Shown: piece after piece, positions 9,165 to 17,707 of the stretch
How positions within the stretch are numbered: position 1 is the first letter of the stretch
Layout: each line of letters opens with the position of its first letter
From: Flavobacterium cutihirudinis
Lineage (GTDB): Bacteria; Bacteroidota; Bacteroidia; Flavobacteriales; Flavobacteriaceae
Length of the DNA stretch: 64,000 nucleotides
Direction of reading: 5' to 3'
Assembly (NCBI RefSeq): GCF_003385895.1
Contig: NZ_QRDQ01000012.1
Location: forward strand, 1-64,000
Translations under genes and position numbers: made by a program
The notes under the pieces: generated by a model
Seen by the model: only the letters and a program-made list of their open reading frames with translations
Told to the model about the DNA's origin: nothing
Database searches by the model: none

Positions 9165-10007
9165 ATGGATAAAGAAAATTTTGACGAAGAATTCAAAAAA
9201 TTATGGAATGAAACTCCAACTTCCTATTCCGAAAGCGAAAAAGAAGCTTCGTGGGAACAATTTCATTCAAGAACTTTTGCAACTCAGAAAAAGAAATCAA
9301 ACCCTTGGCGTTATTATGCAGCCGCGGCGGTATTGCTTTTTGTTTTAATTGGAAGCGGAATTTACTTTAGCGGAAAACCTCAGCAAGAACAAATTGTTGC
9401 AACGGATAATGTAATTGAAAACACAACTTCAAAAATCAAATTCATCGTTTTGCCAGATTCTTCAAAAATAGAATTAAGTCCGAATTCTAAAATCACATAC
9501 GGAAATAATTTTGCCCTAAACAGAAAAATTGAAATTATAGGAGAAGCTTATTTCAAAGTTAAAAAAGACAAGAAACATCCTTTTCAAGTTTTTTGTGATG
9601 AAACAACAACAACCGTTTTAGGAACTTCATTTACTGTAAAAGAATCTGATAAAAAAGAAGTTACCGTTGAACTTTATGAAGGAAGCGTCCAGATGAATGT
9701 AAAAGGCAAAGATCAAAAATGGATTCTGAAACCGGGCGAAAAATTCACATACGGAAACCAAACTGCTTCAGTAGCAGAATTTAGTCGATTTATCGATTTT
9801 GATAATGAAAAACTTTCTGCCGTAAGCCAATATATTGAAGAAAACTATAATTACAAAGTAATACTTCCGAAGGAAAATTTAGATCAGAAAATCACAATCC
9901 GAATCAACAAAAAAGAGGATTTAAAAACAATTGTGCAATTAATATCAGAAATGTATAACCTAAACTTTGAAATAAATGAAGATTTAAAACAGATTACTTT
10001 TCAATAG
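9165..10007 (+). CDS. FecR family anti-sigma factor
   Basis: A 280-residue inner-membrane regulator. The first ~45 residues are cytoplasmic and should bind the sigma factor. One membrane helix lies at about 49-68 (YYAAAAVLLFVLIGSGIYF). The periplasmic FecR domain covers about 95-190 (FIVLPDSSKIELSPNSKITY, GEAYFKVKKDKKHPFQVF, TTTVLGTSFTV). A DUF4974-type domain fills the C-terminus (IEENYNYKVILPKENLDQKI), which in the family contacts the STN domain of the partner receptor. It belongs to the operon starting at 8377. Confidence 0.92.
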   Translation: MDKENFDEEFKKLWNETPTSYSESEKEASWEQFHSRTFATQKKKSNPWRYYAAAAVLLFVLIGSGIYFSGKPQQEQIVATDNVIENTTSKIKFIVLPDSSKIELSPNSKITYGNNFALNRKIEIIGEAYFKVKKDKKHPFQVFCDETTTTVLGTSFTVKESDKKEVTVELYEGSVQMNVKGKDQKWILKPGEKFTYGNQTASVAEFSRFIDFDNEKLSAVSQYIEENYNYKVILPKENLDQKITIRINKKEDLKTIVQLISEMYNLNFEINEDLKQITFQ

Positions 10008-10015
10008 AAAAGAAA

Positions 10016-10046
10016 AAGGATGCAAGCCGCGAAACTACACATCCTT
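10016..10046 (+). promoter_or_regulatory. inverted repeat between anti-sigma and receptor genes
   Basis: AAGGATG (10016-10022) pairs with CATCCTT (10040-10046) across a 17-nt loop, 9 bp after the fecR-like stop. It has no strong T-run, so it may be an attenuator, mRNA processing site or weak terminator rather than a full stop. Confidence 0.35.
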
Positions 10047-10106
10047 CTCATATTCAGGATAACACGAGGTTATTCCATTTAATAATATTCAAAAATACAA
10101 AATTTC

Positions 10107-12725
10107 ATGAAGCATATAATTTCAGCATGCTTTTTTTTACTCAGTATAGGTATGTCCGCTCAAAAGGTTACCGTAACTGTAGATCAAAATGTTACTCTAA
10201 AAGAATTCTTCAAACAAGTTGAAAATCAAACCGATTTTAAATTTGCTTTTACAGATCAGATTGACACCAATCAAAAGTATTTCACAAAAAAAAGCACGTA
10301 TAAGCAAGTCGAAATCGAAAAGCTTATTTCTGAATTAAACAAGATTGCCTCTGTACAATTTTCGATTGTGGGCAACAATATTTTTGTGAAACAGAAATCG
10401 CAATCTGCTAAAACAGCTAAAAAAAAAAGCAAGCTAAAAGGACAGATTATTGATGATGAAAAACAACCCGTTATTGGTGCCAATATTTTTATTAAAGAAT
10501 TGAATACCGGCACCGTAACGGATGTTAATGGAAAATACAGTATCGAAATCCCAAATGGAACTTACAATCTTATCATTAGTTATGTTGGATTTAAGGATAA
10601 GGAAAAACAAATTAACGTTTCAGATGATGTCACATTTAATTTTAACATAGAATCTGACAGTCAGCAATTGGGCGAAGTGATTATAACGAGCAATAAAGCT
10701 GTTGATATTAAAACGACACAAATGAGCGTTAACCGCCTTTCGATGCAGGAAATAAAACGAATTCCTGCTGCAATGGGAGAACCTGATCCGTTAAAGTCAA
10801 TTATAACATTGCCCGGAGTTACAAATTCCGGAGAATTATCCTCAGGTTTTAATGTTCGTGGAGGTGCTGCCGATCAGAATTTAATTCTTTTAGACGGTGC
10901 ACCTGTTTATGCCGATTCGCATATGTTTGGTTTTTTCTCCATTTTTAATGCTGATATGGTTAGCGGTTTGGAATTGTATAAAGGTGGAATTCCATCAAAA
11001 TTTGGAGGTCGTGTTTCATCTGTTTTAGATGTATCACAACAAACCGGAGATTTTGAAAATTATAAAGTAAATGGAGGAATTGGTCTTATTGCCAGCCGTC
11101 TTTTAGTTCAGGGTCCAATTAAAAAAGACAAAGGTTCGTTTGTTATTTCCGGACGTACTTCTTATGCTCATTTGTTTATGAAACTGGCTGAAATTAAAAA
11201 CTCTGCATTATTTTATGATTTTAATGCAAAGCTAAATTATCGCTTAGATGCTAATAACTCTCTTGCTTTCTCGGGATATTTAGGAAATGATGTATTCGAT
11301 CTTTCGGATCGTTTTACGATGAGTTTCGGAAATACCATGGGAATTTTAAGCTGGAAACATTTATTTTCTGATCGTTTGAATACAAATCTTTCTGTTTACT
11401 ACAGTGATTATAAATTTAATCTCGGACTTACAACTGAAAGTTTCGAATGGAAAAATGATATAAAAAGTTACGGACTTAAATACAATTGGGCATATCAAAA
11501 ATCTGAAAATCTGAAAATGAATTTCGGAGTTGATGGATTGTATTATGATTTTAATCCCGGTGTTGTACAACCAACAAATTCAAGTTCGCAATTTAATTAC
11601 AATCAACTCGATAAAAAATATGCTTTAGAAGCTTCAGCTTACATTGATTTTGAAAGCAAAATTACAGAGAAACTGAATTTCCGTTACGGACTTCGCTACA
11701 GCACATTTTACCGTTTGGGTGCGGAAGAAATCAGTACTTATGAAAACGGTCAGGCAGTTGTTTATAATCCACTATACAAAATTTATCAGGAAGGAACTCC
11801 AACTGGAAGTATTCAATACGGAAGCGGTAAAACGATCAGTAATTTTGGAAATTTTGAACCTAGAGCCGCTTTGTCTTATGCATTCAATGAGAACACATCC
11901 GTAAAAGCGAGTTATAACAGAATGGCGCAATACATTCATATATTATCCAATACACAATTTCCGTTGCCTATGAGCATCTGGACACCAAGTGGTCCTTTCA
12001 CAAAACCGCAGCTTTTAGACCAATATGCAGCGGGTTATTTCAAAAACTTTAATGAAGGTGATTTTTCTTTTGAAGGAGAGCTTTTTTATAAAACGGTTAA
12101 AAATCGTATCGATTATATTGACGGCGCAAGCATCTTGGCAAACAACAATATCGAGCAGGTTATTCTAAACGGAAAAGGTCGCTCATATGGTATGGAATTA
12201 TCGTTTAGAAAAAACAAAGGCGATTTTACCGGATGGGTTTCTTATACTTTATCGCGAGCAGAACAAAAAACACCCGGAAGAACACCTGAAGAACCCGGAA
12301 TTGCAAATGGCGACTGGTATTTATCAGGCTATGACAAACTACATAATTTAAACATTGTGGCGAATTATGAATTGAGCCGTAAATGGTCCTTAAATGGTAA
12401 TTTCAGTCTTCAGTCGGGTCAGCCTGTTACCTACGCAAATGGTTATTATGAGTTTGGCGGAATGAATATCCCTAATTATTCTTTAAGAAACAGCAACAGA
12501 CTTCCCGTTTTTCATCATCTTGATCTTGGTGCAACTTATACACCAAAACCGGACAAAAAGAAAGGCTGGCAAAGCTATTGGGTTTTTAGTATCTACAATA
12601 TTTACAACCGAAAAAATGCCGCTTCTATGAGTTTTACAACCAACAACTCTACAGGACTTAATGAAACCAGAAAACTTTCAATTTACGGAGCTGTTCCGTC
12701 GGTTTCTTATAATTTTAAATTTTAA
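10107..12725 (+). CDS. TonB-dependent outer-membrane receptor with STN domain
   Basis: An 872-residue receptor with a signal peptide (residues 1-18, ending MSAQ). An STN (secretin/TonB N-terminal) domain covers about 22-95 and should receive or pass the signal to the FecR-like protein. A carboxypeptidase-like regulatory beta-sandwich spans ~107-185 (KGQIIDDEKQPVIGANIFIKE, GTVTDVNGKYSIEIPNG). The plug domain covers ~210-310 (SGFNVRGGAADQNLILLDGAPVY). A 22-strand-type barrel ends in an aromatic residue (SYNFKF). It imports a ligand powered by TonB/ExbBD; the substrate is unknown. The DUF4249 gene follows after 4 bp, a frequent pairing in Bacteroidota. Confidence 0.93.
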   Translation: MKHIISACFFLLSIGMSAQKVTVTVDQNVTLKEFFKQVENQTDFKFAFTDQIDTNQKYFTKKSTYKQVEIEKLISELNKIASVQFSIVGNNIFVKQKSQSAKTAKKKSKLKGQIIDDEKQPVIGANIFIKELNTGTVTDVNGKYSIEIPNGTYNLIISYVGFKDKEKQINVSDDVTFNFNIESDSQQLGEVIITSNKAVDIKTTQMSVNRLSMQEIKRIPAAMGEPDPLKSIITLPGVTNSGELSSGFNVRGGAADQNLILLDGAPVYADSHMFGFFSIFNADMVSGLELYKGGIPSKFGGRVSSVLDVSQQTGDFENYKVNGGIGLIASRLLVQGPIKKDKGSFVISGRTSYAHLFMKLAEIKNSALFYDFNAKLNYRLDANNSLAFSGYLGNDVFDLSDRFTMSFGNTMGILSWKHLFSDRLNTNLSVYYSDYKFNLGLTTESFEWKNDIKSYGLKYNWAYQKSENLKMNFGVDGLYYDFNPGVVQPTNSSSQFNYNQLDKKYALEASAYIDFESKITEKLNFRYGLRYSTFYRLGAEEISTYENGQAVVYNPLYKIYQEGTPTGSIQYGSGKTISNFGNFEPRAALSYAFNENTSVKASYNRMAQYIHILSNTQFPLPMSIWTPSGPFTKPQLLDQYAAGYFKNFNEGDFSFEGELFYKTVKNRIDYIDGASILANNNIEQVILNGKGRSYGMELSFRKNKGDFTGWVSYTLSRAEQKTPGRTPEEPGIANGDWYLSGYDKLHNLNIVANYELSRKWSLNGNFSLQSGQPVTYANGYYEFGGMNIPNYSLRNSNRLPVFHHLDLGATYTPKPDKKKGWQSYWVFSIYNIYNRKNAASMSFTTNNSTGLNETRKLSIYGAVPSVSYNFKF

Positions 12726-12729
12726 TGCT

Positions 12730-13569
12730 ATGAATCAATTAAAAAAGAACAACCAAATAAATAAAGTCCTGGCATCATTAAGCCTTGTTTTTCTATTGCT
12801 TTTTACTTCCTGCGACGAAGTTGTGAATCTTGATTTGGAAACCGCTGAAACGAAAATCGTAATTGACGCTGAAATTTTATGGAAAAAAGGAACTGATGGA
12901 AGTCAACAAGTCATAAAAATCAGTAAAACGGCTTCTTATTACGACCCTACTACACCAAAAGTTTCGGGAGCAAAAGTGCGAATTGAAAACAGTAACGGAG
13001 ATATTTTTACTTTTAATGAAACCGAAGCCGGACAATACGTCTGTACGAATTTTGTTCCTGTAGCAAATATGGAATACAAACTATTTGTTGATATTGAAGG
13101 CGAAAGTTTTACTGCTGTTGAAAAACTAATCACCGCTGTACCAATAGACAAAACAACTCAAGAACTTGTTCCGGAACCGGATGGAAATTTTTCTGTTGAA
13201 GTAAAAATACATTTTACAGATCCTGCCGAGGAAGTTAACTATTATATGGCCGATTTTAATGTCGATTTCTACAGATCACCTCAATACACCTTAAGTGATG
13301 ATGAATTTAGTAACGGAAACGAAAAAACCTTAAGCTTTTCAGATGAAAAATTACAAGCAGGAAAAACTGTAAATATAGTGTACAGAGGTGTCTCTAAAAA
13401 TTTCTTCGATTATATGAATTTAATTTTGGAAGCTTCGAACTCATTTCCAATTTCGATTCCTCCAGGAAATATTCGAGGAAATATTATAAATACAACGAAT
13501 CCAGATAAATTCGCTTTCGGTTATTTTAGACTTTGTGAAGCTGATACTGTTTCTTATTTAGTGAAGTAA
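12730..13569 (+). CDS. DUF4249 domain lipoprotein
   Basis: A 279-residue exported lipoprotein. The signal peptide has a lipobox-like LLLFTSC at about residue 27, followed by DEVVNLDLETAETKIVIDAEI, typical of DUF4249. The start at 12730 (MNQLKK) was chosen because the longer frame from 12661 only overlaps the receptor gene and would bury the signal peptide. DUF4249 proteins are usually encoded just after TonB receptors of this type and probably act as a surface partner, similar in role to SusD; this is inference. A strong terminator follows, ending the operon. Confidence 0.88.
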   Translation: MNQLKKNNQINKVLASLSLVFLLLFTSCDEVVNLDLETAETKIVIDAEILWKKGTDGSQQVIKISKTASYYDPTTPKVSGAKVRIENSNGDIFTFNETEAGQYVCTNFVPVANMEYKLFVDIEGESFTAVEKLITAVPIDKTTQELVPEPDGNFSVEVKIHFTDPAEEVNYYMADFNVDFYRSPQYTLSDDEFSNGNEKTLSFSDEKLQAGKTVNIVYRGVSKNFFDYMNLILEASNSFPISIPPGNIRGNIINTTNPDKFAFGYFRLCEADTVSYLVK

Positions 13570-13584
13570 AAAACTGTATTTTAT

Positions 13585-13620
13585 AATAAAACAAGCCTCT
13601 TTTATGAGGCTTGTTTTATT
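13585..13620. terminator. bidirectional intrinsic terminator
   Basis: Arms AATAAAACAAGCCTC (13585-13599) and GAGGCTTGTTTTATT (13606-13620) are perfect complements with a 6-nt loop. It lies between the convergent DUF4249 and EamA genes and can serve both. Confidence 0.88.
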
Positions 13621-13634
13621 TCTGTCAATATTAA

Positions 13635-14537
13635 TCAACATGCGACCGTTTCAGTTTGAATACTTTTTTCTTTTTTAGCTTTTGAAATATTCAGATAAAT
13701 AATAGCTCCAAGCATAATTGCGATTCCTAGAATCTGTAATAAAGTAACTTTTTCACCCAAAATAATATGGGCACAAAATACTGCCGCCGGCAATTCTAAA
13801 GTCAGTAAAACCGAACTTAATCCAGCTCCAATTTTTGGCATTCCGAAAGTAAAACAAACAGGCGGAATCACAGTTCCAAAAATAGCCAGAAACGTTCCCC
13901 ATTGCAGCAAACCAAAATCCAAATGTGTACTGGTTGTAATAGCCTGAAAATTGATTATAAAAATTATCATCGCAGAGCCACTTGTCATTAAAGCACTTTT
14001 CTCGAACATTGGTGTTTCTTTCCCAATTTTACTCGTAAAAACGATATAAAGTGTGTACAACAATGCTGCTAATAAACTCAAAAGTATCCCTTTAAAGGAA
14101 ACATTTCCATTATTTAAATCTAAAATATTTCCAGCCAAAATGGTTCCTAAGATTATAAAAACGGAAGATCCTATTTCTATATAACTCGGCTTTTTCTTGA
14201 AAAACAGCCATTCGATTAAAATACTAAGCCATGTAATTTGCATAAGCAAAACGATTGCTAAAGAAGCCGGAATGTAAGCCACAGAAAGATAATAAGCATA
14301 AGCGGAAGATCCCATTGAACAACCCGCCAAAAGCAGGTTCCAGTTTAATTGAAATTTCTGTCCGTTTTTAATGTTTCTAATCAATGCTAATGTCCACAAA
14401 ATTAGTGTTCCCATTAGCGCCTGAGTTAAGGTAATTTCAGCAGGACTGTAACCTTGCCCGTATGCAATTTTTGCAAATGAAGACAACATTCCGAAACTCA
14501 ATGCGCCCAATGCAACAATAATAATATATTTGTTCAT
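13635..14537 (-). CDS. EamA/DMT family transporter
   Basis: A ~300-residue inner-membrane exporter of the drug/metabolite transporter superfamily, with ten hydrophobic helices in two EamA repeats (residues ~1-135 and ~145-285). Signs are the SPAEITLTQALMGTL segment near the start and GAGLSSVLLTLELPAAVFCAHIILGE in the second repeat. The start at 14537 (MNKYIIIVALGALSFG) is preferred over 14597, which would add an unlikely leader and reach into the divergent promoter. The Lrp-type regulator at 14700 is divergently transcribed with palindromes between, suggesting it controls this exporter, perhaps of an amino acid. Confidence 0.88.
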   Translation of the reverse strand: MNKYIIIVALGALSFGMLSSFAKIAYGQGYSPAEITLTQALMGTLILWTLALIRNIKNGQKFQLNWNLLLAGCSMGSSAYAYYLSVAYIPASLAIVLLMQITWLSILIEWLFFKKKPSYIEIGSSVFIILGTILAGNILDLNNGNVSFKGILLSLLAALLYTLYIVFTSKIGKETPMFEKSALMTSGSAMIIFIINFQAITTSTHLDFGLLQWGTFLAIFGTVIPPVCFTFGMPKIGAGLSSVLLTLELPAAVFCAHIILGEKVTLLQILGIAIMLGAIIYLNISKAKKEKSIQTETVAC

Positions 14538-14616
14538 TTTTATACTTAAAAATATGTTTTGTACATTCAAAAGTAAAAAACAGGGAACAACAAACACTAT
14601 TCAAGAAATTAATATG

Positions 14617-14639
14617 TACTTATTCCTTAAAAATAAGTA
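14617..14639. promoter_or_regulatory. inverted repeat, candidate Lrp-family operator
   Basis: TACTTATT (14617-14624) and AATAAGTA (14632-14639) are perfect complements around a 7-bp spacer, in the shared promoter region of the EamA exporter and the Lrp-type regulator. Confidence 0.5.
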
Positions 14640-14648
14640 TAAAACATT

Positions 14649-14662
14649 ATTTTGTACAAAAT
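14649..14662. promoter_or_regulatory. 14-bp perfect palindrome, candidate Lrp-family operator
   Basis: ATTTTGTACAAAAT is its own reverse complement. Its half TTTTGTACA recurs at 14557-14565 on the transporter side, so the divergent region holds at least two related sites. This fits the multi-site binding of Lrp/AsnC proteins. Confidence 0.5.
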
Positions 14663-14699
14663 TGAATTATTTTTTTATAACTTAACTGGAAAAAATCCA

Positions 14700-15158
14700 A
14701 TGCAGGAATTAAGCAAACAAGAATTAGAACTTCTTCGAATACTTCAAAAAAATGCAAGATTCGATATTACAGATTTGACAGAGAAATTAAATATGTCGAG
14801 AACTTCTGTTTATGACCGAATAAAAAAACTCGAAAACGAAGGTTACATCAAAGATTATGTCGCGATAATTGACCCGAAAAAAGTAGGCCTTAATTTTACG
14901 GTTATCATTAATGTTTCCTTAAACAGCCAGCAATTGGATATTGTAGAAGAATTTTCGCAACAAGTTGCTGCTCTGGACGAAGTAGTCGAAGGATATGTAA
15001 CCGGAGGAATTTTTGACTATGTTTTAAAAGTTGTCGTTAAAGATCCTGAAGCATTTAATGGCTTTATTAGAAAACTTTCAGATATACCAAATGTCAGCAA
15101 AGTGCAGAGTTCATTTGTGATGAGTTACATTAAACAGTCTACAAACTTGCATTTCTAA
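14700..15158 (+). CDS. Lrp/AsnC family transcriptional regulator
   Basis: A 152-residue regulator. The N-terminal winged HTH covers about residues 3-60 (LSKQELELLRILQKNARFDI, LNMSRTSVYDRIKKLENEGYI). The C-terminal RAM/AsnC ligand-binding ferredoxin fold covers ~68-145 (VVEGYVTGGIFDYVLKVVVKD). The ATG at 14700 was preferred over a TTG at 14652, which lies inside the palindrome. Lrp-type proteins respond to amino acids or related small molecules. Divergence from the EamA exporter makes autoregulation plus control of that exporter likely. Confidence 0.92.
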   Translation: MQELSKQELELLRILQKNARFDITDLTEKLNMSRTSVYDRIKKLENEGYIKDYVAIIDPKKVGLNFTVIINVSLNSQQLDIVEEFSQQVAALDEVVEGYVTGGIFDYVLKVVVKDPEAFNGFIRKLSDIPNVSKVQSSFVMSYIKQSTNLHF

Positions 15159-15223
15159 TAGTAATCAAATCAAAAAAACACGTTAAAATCCGAATCTCAT
15201 AACAGTTTTTCAGCATAAAAAAA

Positions 15224-15231
15224 TACTTTTG
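15224..15231 (+). promoter_or_regulatory. -7 promoter box
   Basis: TACTTTTG matches TAnnTTTG, 48 bp before the ATG of the gene at 15279. It probably drives the 15279-16765 gene pair and perhaps the two genes after it. Confidence 0.45.
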
Positions 15232-15278
15232 TCCAGAACCCGAATTTCAGTTTAGAAAGAAAGCTTAACAACATTAGT

Positions 15279-15842
15279 ATGGATAACGAAAAATTTATTT
15301 TCTGCCTCGAAGGCGTGCCAGATGTAGATGATGTGACTATTACTGATGTGGTCAAAAATCTGGAAGAAATAGCGTTTGACCAAGGCATTGCGAGCATTCA
15401 TAAAACCTGCGATACAATTGAAGGTCTGGAGGAAAGTCTAAATACACTTTTGTACGATGATCATAATTTTAAAGATTATGAAATCATTTATCTGGTCATG
15501 CCTGGACAGGAAAACAACATTTGCCTTCATGATTATTATTACAGTCTTGAAGAAATAGCCGAACTTTTTGAAGGAAAAATGAAAGGGAAAATCATTCATT
15601 TTGCCAATAAAAAAAGACTGGACCTCAACGACGATGAAGCGCAATATTTTCTGGATATTACCGGAGCACGCGCCATTTCGGGTTATGGTTCATCTTACAA
15701 TAAAATAGCAAGTTACAGCACACTTGACAAAGCATTTTTCAGCTTGTATCAGGAAAACGATGACCTTACTGAAGTAGTCGAAGAATTATACCAAAAGCAT
15801 TATGCACTTTGCAAATTGCTTGATTTCAGACTGTATTATTAA
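15279..15842 (+). CDS. uncharacterised protein, possibly DUF6642
   Basis: A 187-residue soluble protein without signal peptide. The N-terminal KFIFCLEGVP and the later RAISGYGSSYNK segment recall DUF6642; this is from memory and unverified. Alternating strands and helices (YEIIYLVMPGQENNICLHDYYYSLEEIAE, GKIIHFANKK) suggest a three-layer alpha/beta fold, and some similarity to caspase/CHAT-like folds is conceivable. The conserved His-Cys dyad of that superfamily is not evident. The gene ends 2 bp before the AraC gene, so the two should be co-transcribed. Confidence 0.65.
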   Translation: MDNEKFIFCLEGVPDVDDVTITDVVKNLEEIAFDQGIASIHKTCDTIEGLEESLNTLLYDDHNFKDYEIIYLVMPGQENNICLHDYYYSLEEIAELFEGKMKGKIIHFANKKRLDLNDDEAQYFLDITGARAISGYGSSYNKIASYSTLDKAFFSLYQENDDLTEVVEELYQKHYALCKLLDFRLYY

Positions 15843-15844
15843 GT

Positions 15845-16765
15845 ATGAAAACAAAATCGGCTGAAAAAATAAAAACGTACGAAGCAAAAGGATTTCGCGA
15901 GAAATTTTTGGGTGAAGACAATCCCATGCATTTGCTTTTCAAATCCGATTCTGATCATTTTTTTTGTTTGAAAACAGAAGAAATGATGCATTTGCAATAT
16001 CCCGTTCCGCCTTCTAAACACAGTTGTCATACCTTAATTTTTGTTCAATCTGGCAGTCACGTCATGAATGTAGGATTTGAAGAATACAAAACGGTTCCAA
16101 ATGAAATTATTGTAGTTCCGGCCGGACAGGTTTTTTCCATAAAAAACATTTACAATACTTATGATGGCTTCATTTGTCAGTTTCATCCTGATATTTTGAT
16201 TGGAAAATATGGCAGCAGAGAACTGGTAAATGAGTTCGATTTCTTAAAAATCTCAGGAAATCCAAAAACGCATTTATCAGAAGAAGATATTCCTTTTGTT
16301 GTTTCCATTCTTCAACGACTGCAAAAAGAATATTCGCAAACTACGACCGCAAATCTGAATATTGTACAAACATATCTTATTGCTCTGTTTTACGAAATGA
16401 ATAAAAATCCTGCTAAATCACTAAAAAGTGTTTCGGCAGCTGAAACCATTACAAGCAAATTCAAAGAGCTGATTCATTTGCATATTAAAACCCAACATCA
16501 GGTCAATCATTATGCGTCGCTTCTGAACATTACGCCAAATCATTTAAACAAATGTGTAAAGAATGTAACAGGTAAATCTGCAGCAAGATGGATTGATGAA
16601 AACATTTTACTGGAAGCCAAATACTTACTCTTTCAGACCACACTTTCTATTAGCGAAATTGCAATACAGGTAGGACACGAAGACCAATCGTACTTTAGTC
16701 GTTTTTTTAAAAAGAACGAAGGGATTTCTCCTATTCAATATCGAAAAATGATTGATAAGTCCTAA
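15845..16765 (+). CDS. AraC family transcriptional regulator
   Basis: A 306-residue regulator. The N-terminal cupin-like ligand domain covers ~15-165 (HSCHTLIFVQSGSHVMNVGFEEYK, PNEIIVVPAGQVFSI). The C-terminal double HTH covers ~210-303 (HYASLLNITPNHLNKCVKNVTG, LSISEIAIQVGHEDQSYFSRFFKK, SPIQYRKM). It starts 2 bp after the stop of the uncharacterised gene at 15279. The neighbours downstream are a small ferredoxin-fold-like protein and a pentapeptide-repeat protein, with gaps of about 70 and 25 bp. The regulated target is unknown. Confidence 0.9.
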   Translation: MKTKSAEKIKTYEAKGFREKFLGEDNPMHLLFKSDSDHFFCLKTEEMMHLQYPVPPSKHSCHTLIFVQSGSHVMNVGFEEYKTVPNEIIVVPAGQVFSIKNIYNTYDGFICQFHPDILIGKYGSRELVNEFDFLKISGNPKTHLSEEDIPFVVSILQRLQKEYSQTTTANLNIVQTYLIALFYEMNKNPAKSLKSVSAAETITSKFKELIHLHIKTQHQVNHYASLLNITPNHLNKCVKNVTGKSAARWIDENILLEAKYLLFQTTLSISEIAIQVGHEDQSYFSRFFKKNEGISPIQYRKMIDKS

Positions 16766-16836
16766 TTATTGATTATAGAATCCTAGAAAACAGAAATACA
16801 TTTTTTAGAAATTTGTCCGACCAAAAAAGGCAAATT

Positions 16837-17037
16837 ATGATTTATGTTTTTAAAACTTCCGTTGACAGTCCGTCTAAACTAGAATCGGCTTCTGCTCTGC
16901 TTTATGAATTAATACCTGAAACTTTATGGAATTTTGATCTGGAAGATTGCGATAATATTTTGCGAATTGACAGCGAACAAAATATCGTGCATTTACTTGA
17001 AAAAAATACTGTTTTTGACTGTATTGAATTAGAATAA
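16837..17037 (+). CDS. small predicted ferredoxin-fold protein, 66 aa
   Basis: A 66-residue protein with the likely order beta-alpha-beta-beta-alpha-beta (MIYVFKTSV, LESASALLYELIPE, LWNFDLED, DNILRIDS, IVHLLEKN, FDCIELE). It has no CxxC metal site. It is a relative of the product at 8943-9152; both share the F/YKT.V opening, a central NFD, and NIL.I. The frame also opens at a TTG at 16813, but the ATG at 16837 gives the family-like N-terminus. It lies between an AraC regulator and a pentapeptide-repeat gene. Function is unknown. Confidence 0.75.
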   Translation: MIYVFKTSVDSPSKLESASALLYELIPETLWNFDLEDCDNILRIDSEQNIVHLLEKNTVFDCIELE

Positions 17038-17061
17038 AACAAAACTCCCTTCCCAAATTAA

Positions 17062-17634
17062 ATGGAAAATAAACTCTATCAAAACCGAACTTTTGACACA
17101 ATAGATTATGCTGATCAAAGTTTGTCGCATACTGAATTTGTAAATTGTGAGTTCGTCAATTGCAACTTTTCAAAAAGCGATTTAAGTCATAATGATTTTT
17201 TAGATTCGACTTTTAAAAACTGCAATCTTTCATTGGCTACTTTAAAAAACACAGGATTAAAGAACATCACTTTTTTAGACTGCAAATTAATGGGACTTGA
17301 TTTTAGTTCTTGCAACAGCTTTTTGTTTTCGATGAATTTCAAGGATTGTCTTCTCGACTATTCTACTTTTATTTATAAAAAACTAAAGAAAACCAAATTC
17401 ACCGACTGCTCGATAAAAGATGTCGATTTTTCGAATACCGATTTGTCTTTGGCAATTTTTAAAAACTGTGACTTATCAAATGCCACTTTCGTGGAAAGCA
17501 ATTTGGAGCAAACCGACTTCAGAACTTCCCGAAATTATACTTTTGACCCATCCGAAAACAAAATCAAAAAAACCAAAGTTTCGCACACGGCTTTGGCTGG
17601 TTTACTAGAAAAGTTTGATCTTGAAATAGAATAA
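17062..17634 (+). CDS. pentapeptide repeat protein (Qnr-like fold)
   Basis: A 190-residue protein built from about 30 pentapeptide repeats of the A(D/N)LXX type (for example FVNCEFVNCNFSKSDLSHND, CDLSNATFVESNLEQTDFR). These form a right-handed quadrilateral beta-helix. Two blocks are separated by a less regular stretch near residues 85-95. Length and layout resemble the Qnr/MfpA group of DNA-mimicking proteins that protect gyrase, but Qnr proteins are ~214-218 residues, and many pentapeptide proteins have other or unknown roles. The C-terminus (SHTALAGLLEKFDLEIE) could be a dimerisation tail, as in Qnr. It is close behind the small gene at 16837. Confidence 0.8.
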   Translation: MENKLYQNRTFDTIDYADQSLSHTEFVNCEFVNCNFSKSDLSHNDFLDSTFKNCNLSLATLKNTGLKNITFLDCKLMGLDFSSCNSFLFSMNFKDCLLDYSTFIYKKLKKTKFTDCSIKDVDFSNTDLSLAIFKNCDLSNATFVESNLEQTDFRTSRNYTFDPSENKIKKTKVSHTALAGLLEKFDLEIE

Positions 17635-17666
17635 ATCTCTTTTCTCCTTTCGATCTATTTATAAAA

Positions 17667-17698
17667 AAAGCCTCAAACGTAATGTTTGAGGCTTTCTC
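17667..17698. terminator. bidirectional intrinsic terminator
   Basis: AAAGCCTCAAAC (17667-17678) and GTTTGAGGCTTT (17684-17695) form a perfect 12-bp stem between the convergent pentapeptide and MFS genes. Confidence 0.85.
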
Positions 17699-17707
17699 TT
17701 TAAGATG

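Noticed and set aside
17062..17634. Quinolone resistance (qnr) gene
   Set aside because: Pentapeptide repeats are clear, but length and details are not enough to claim gyrase protection.
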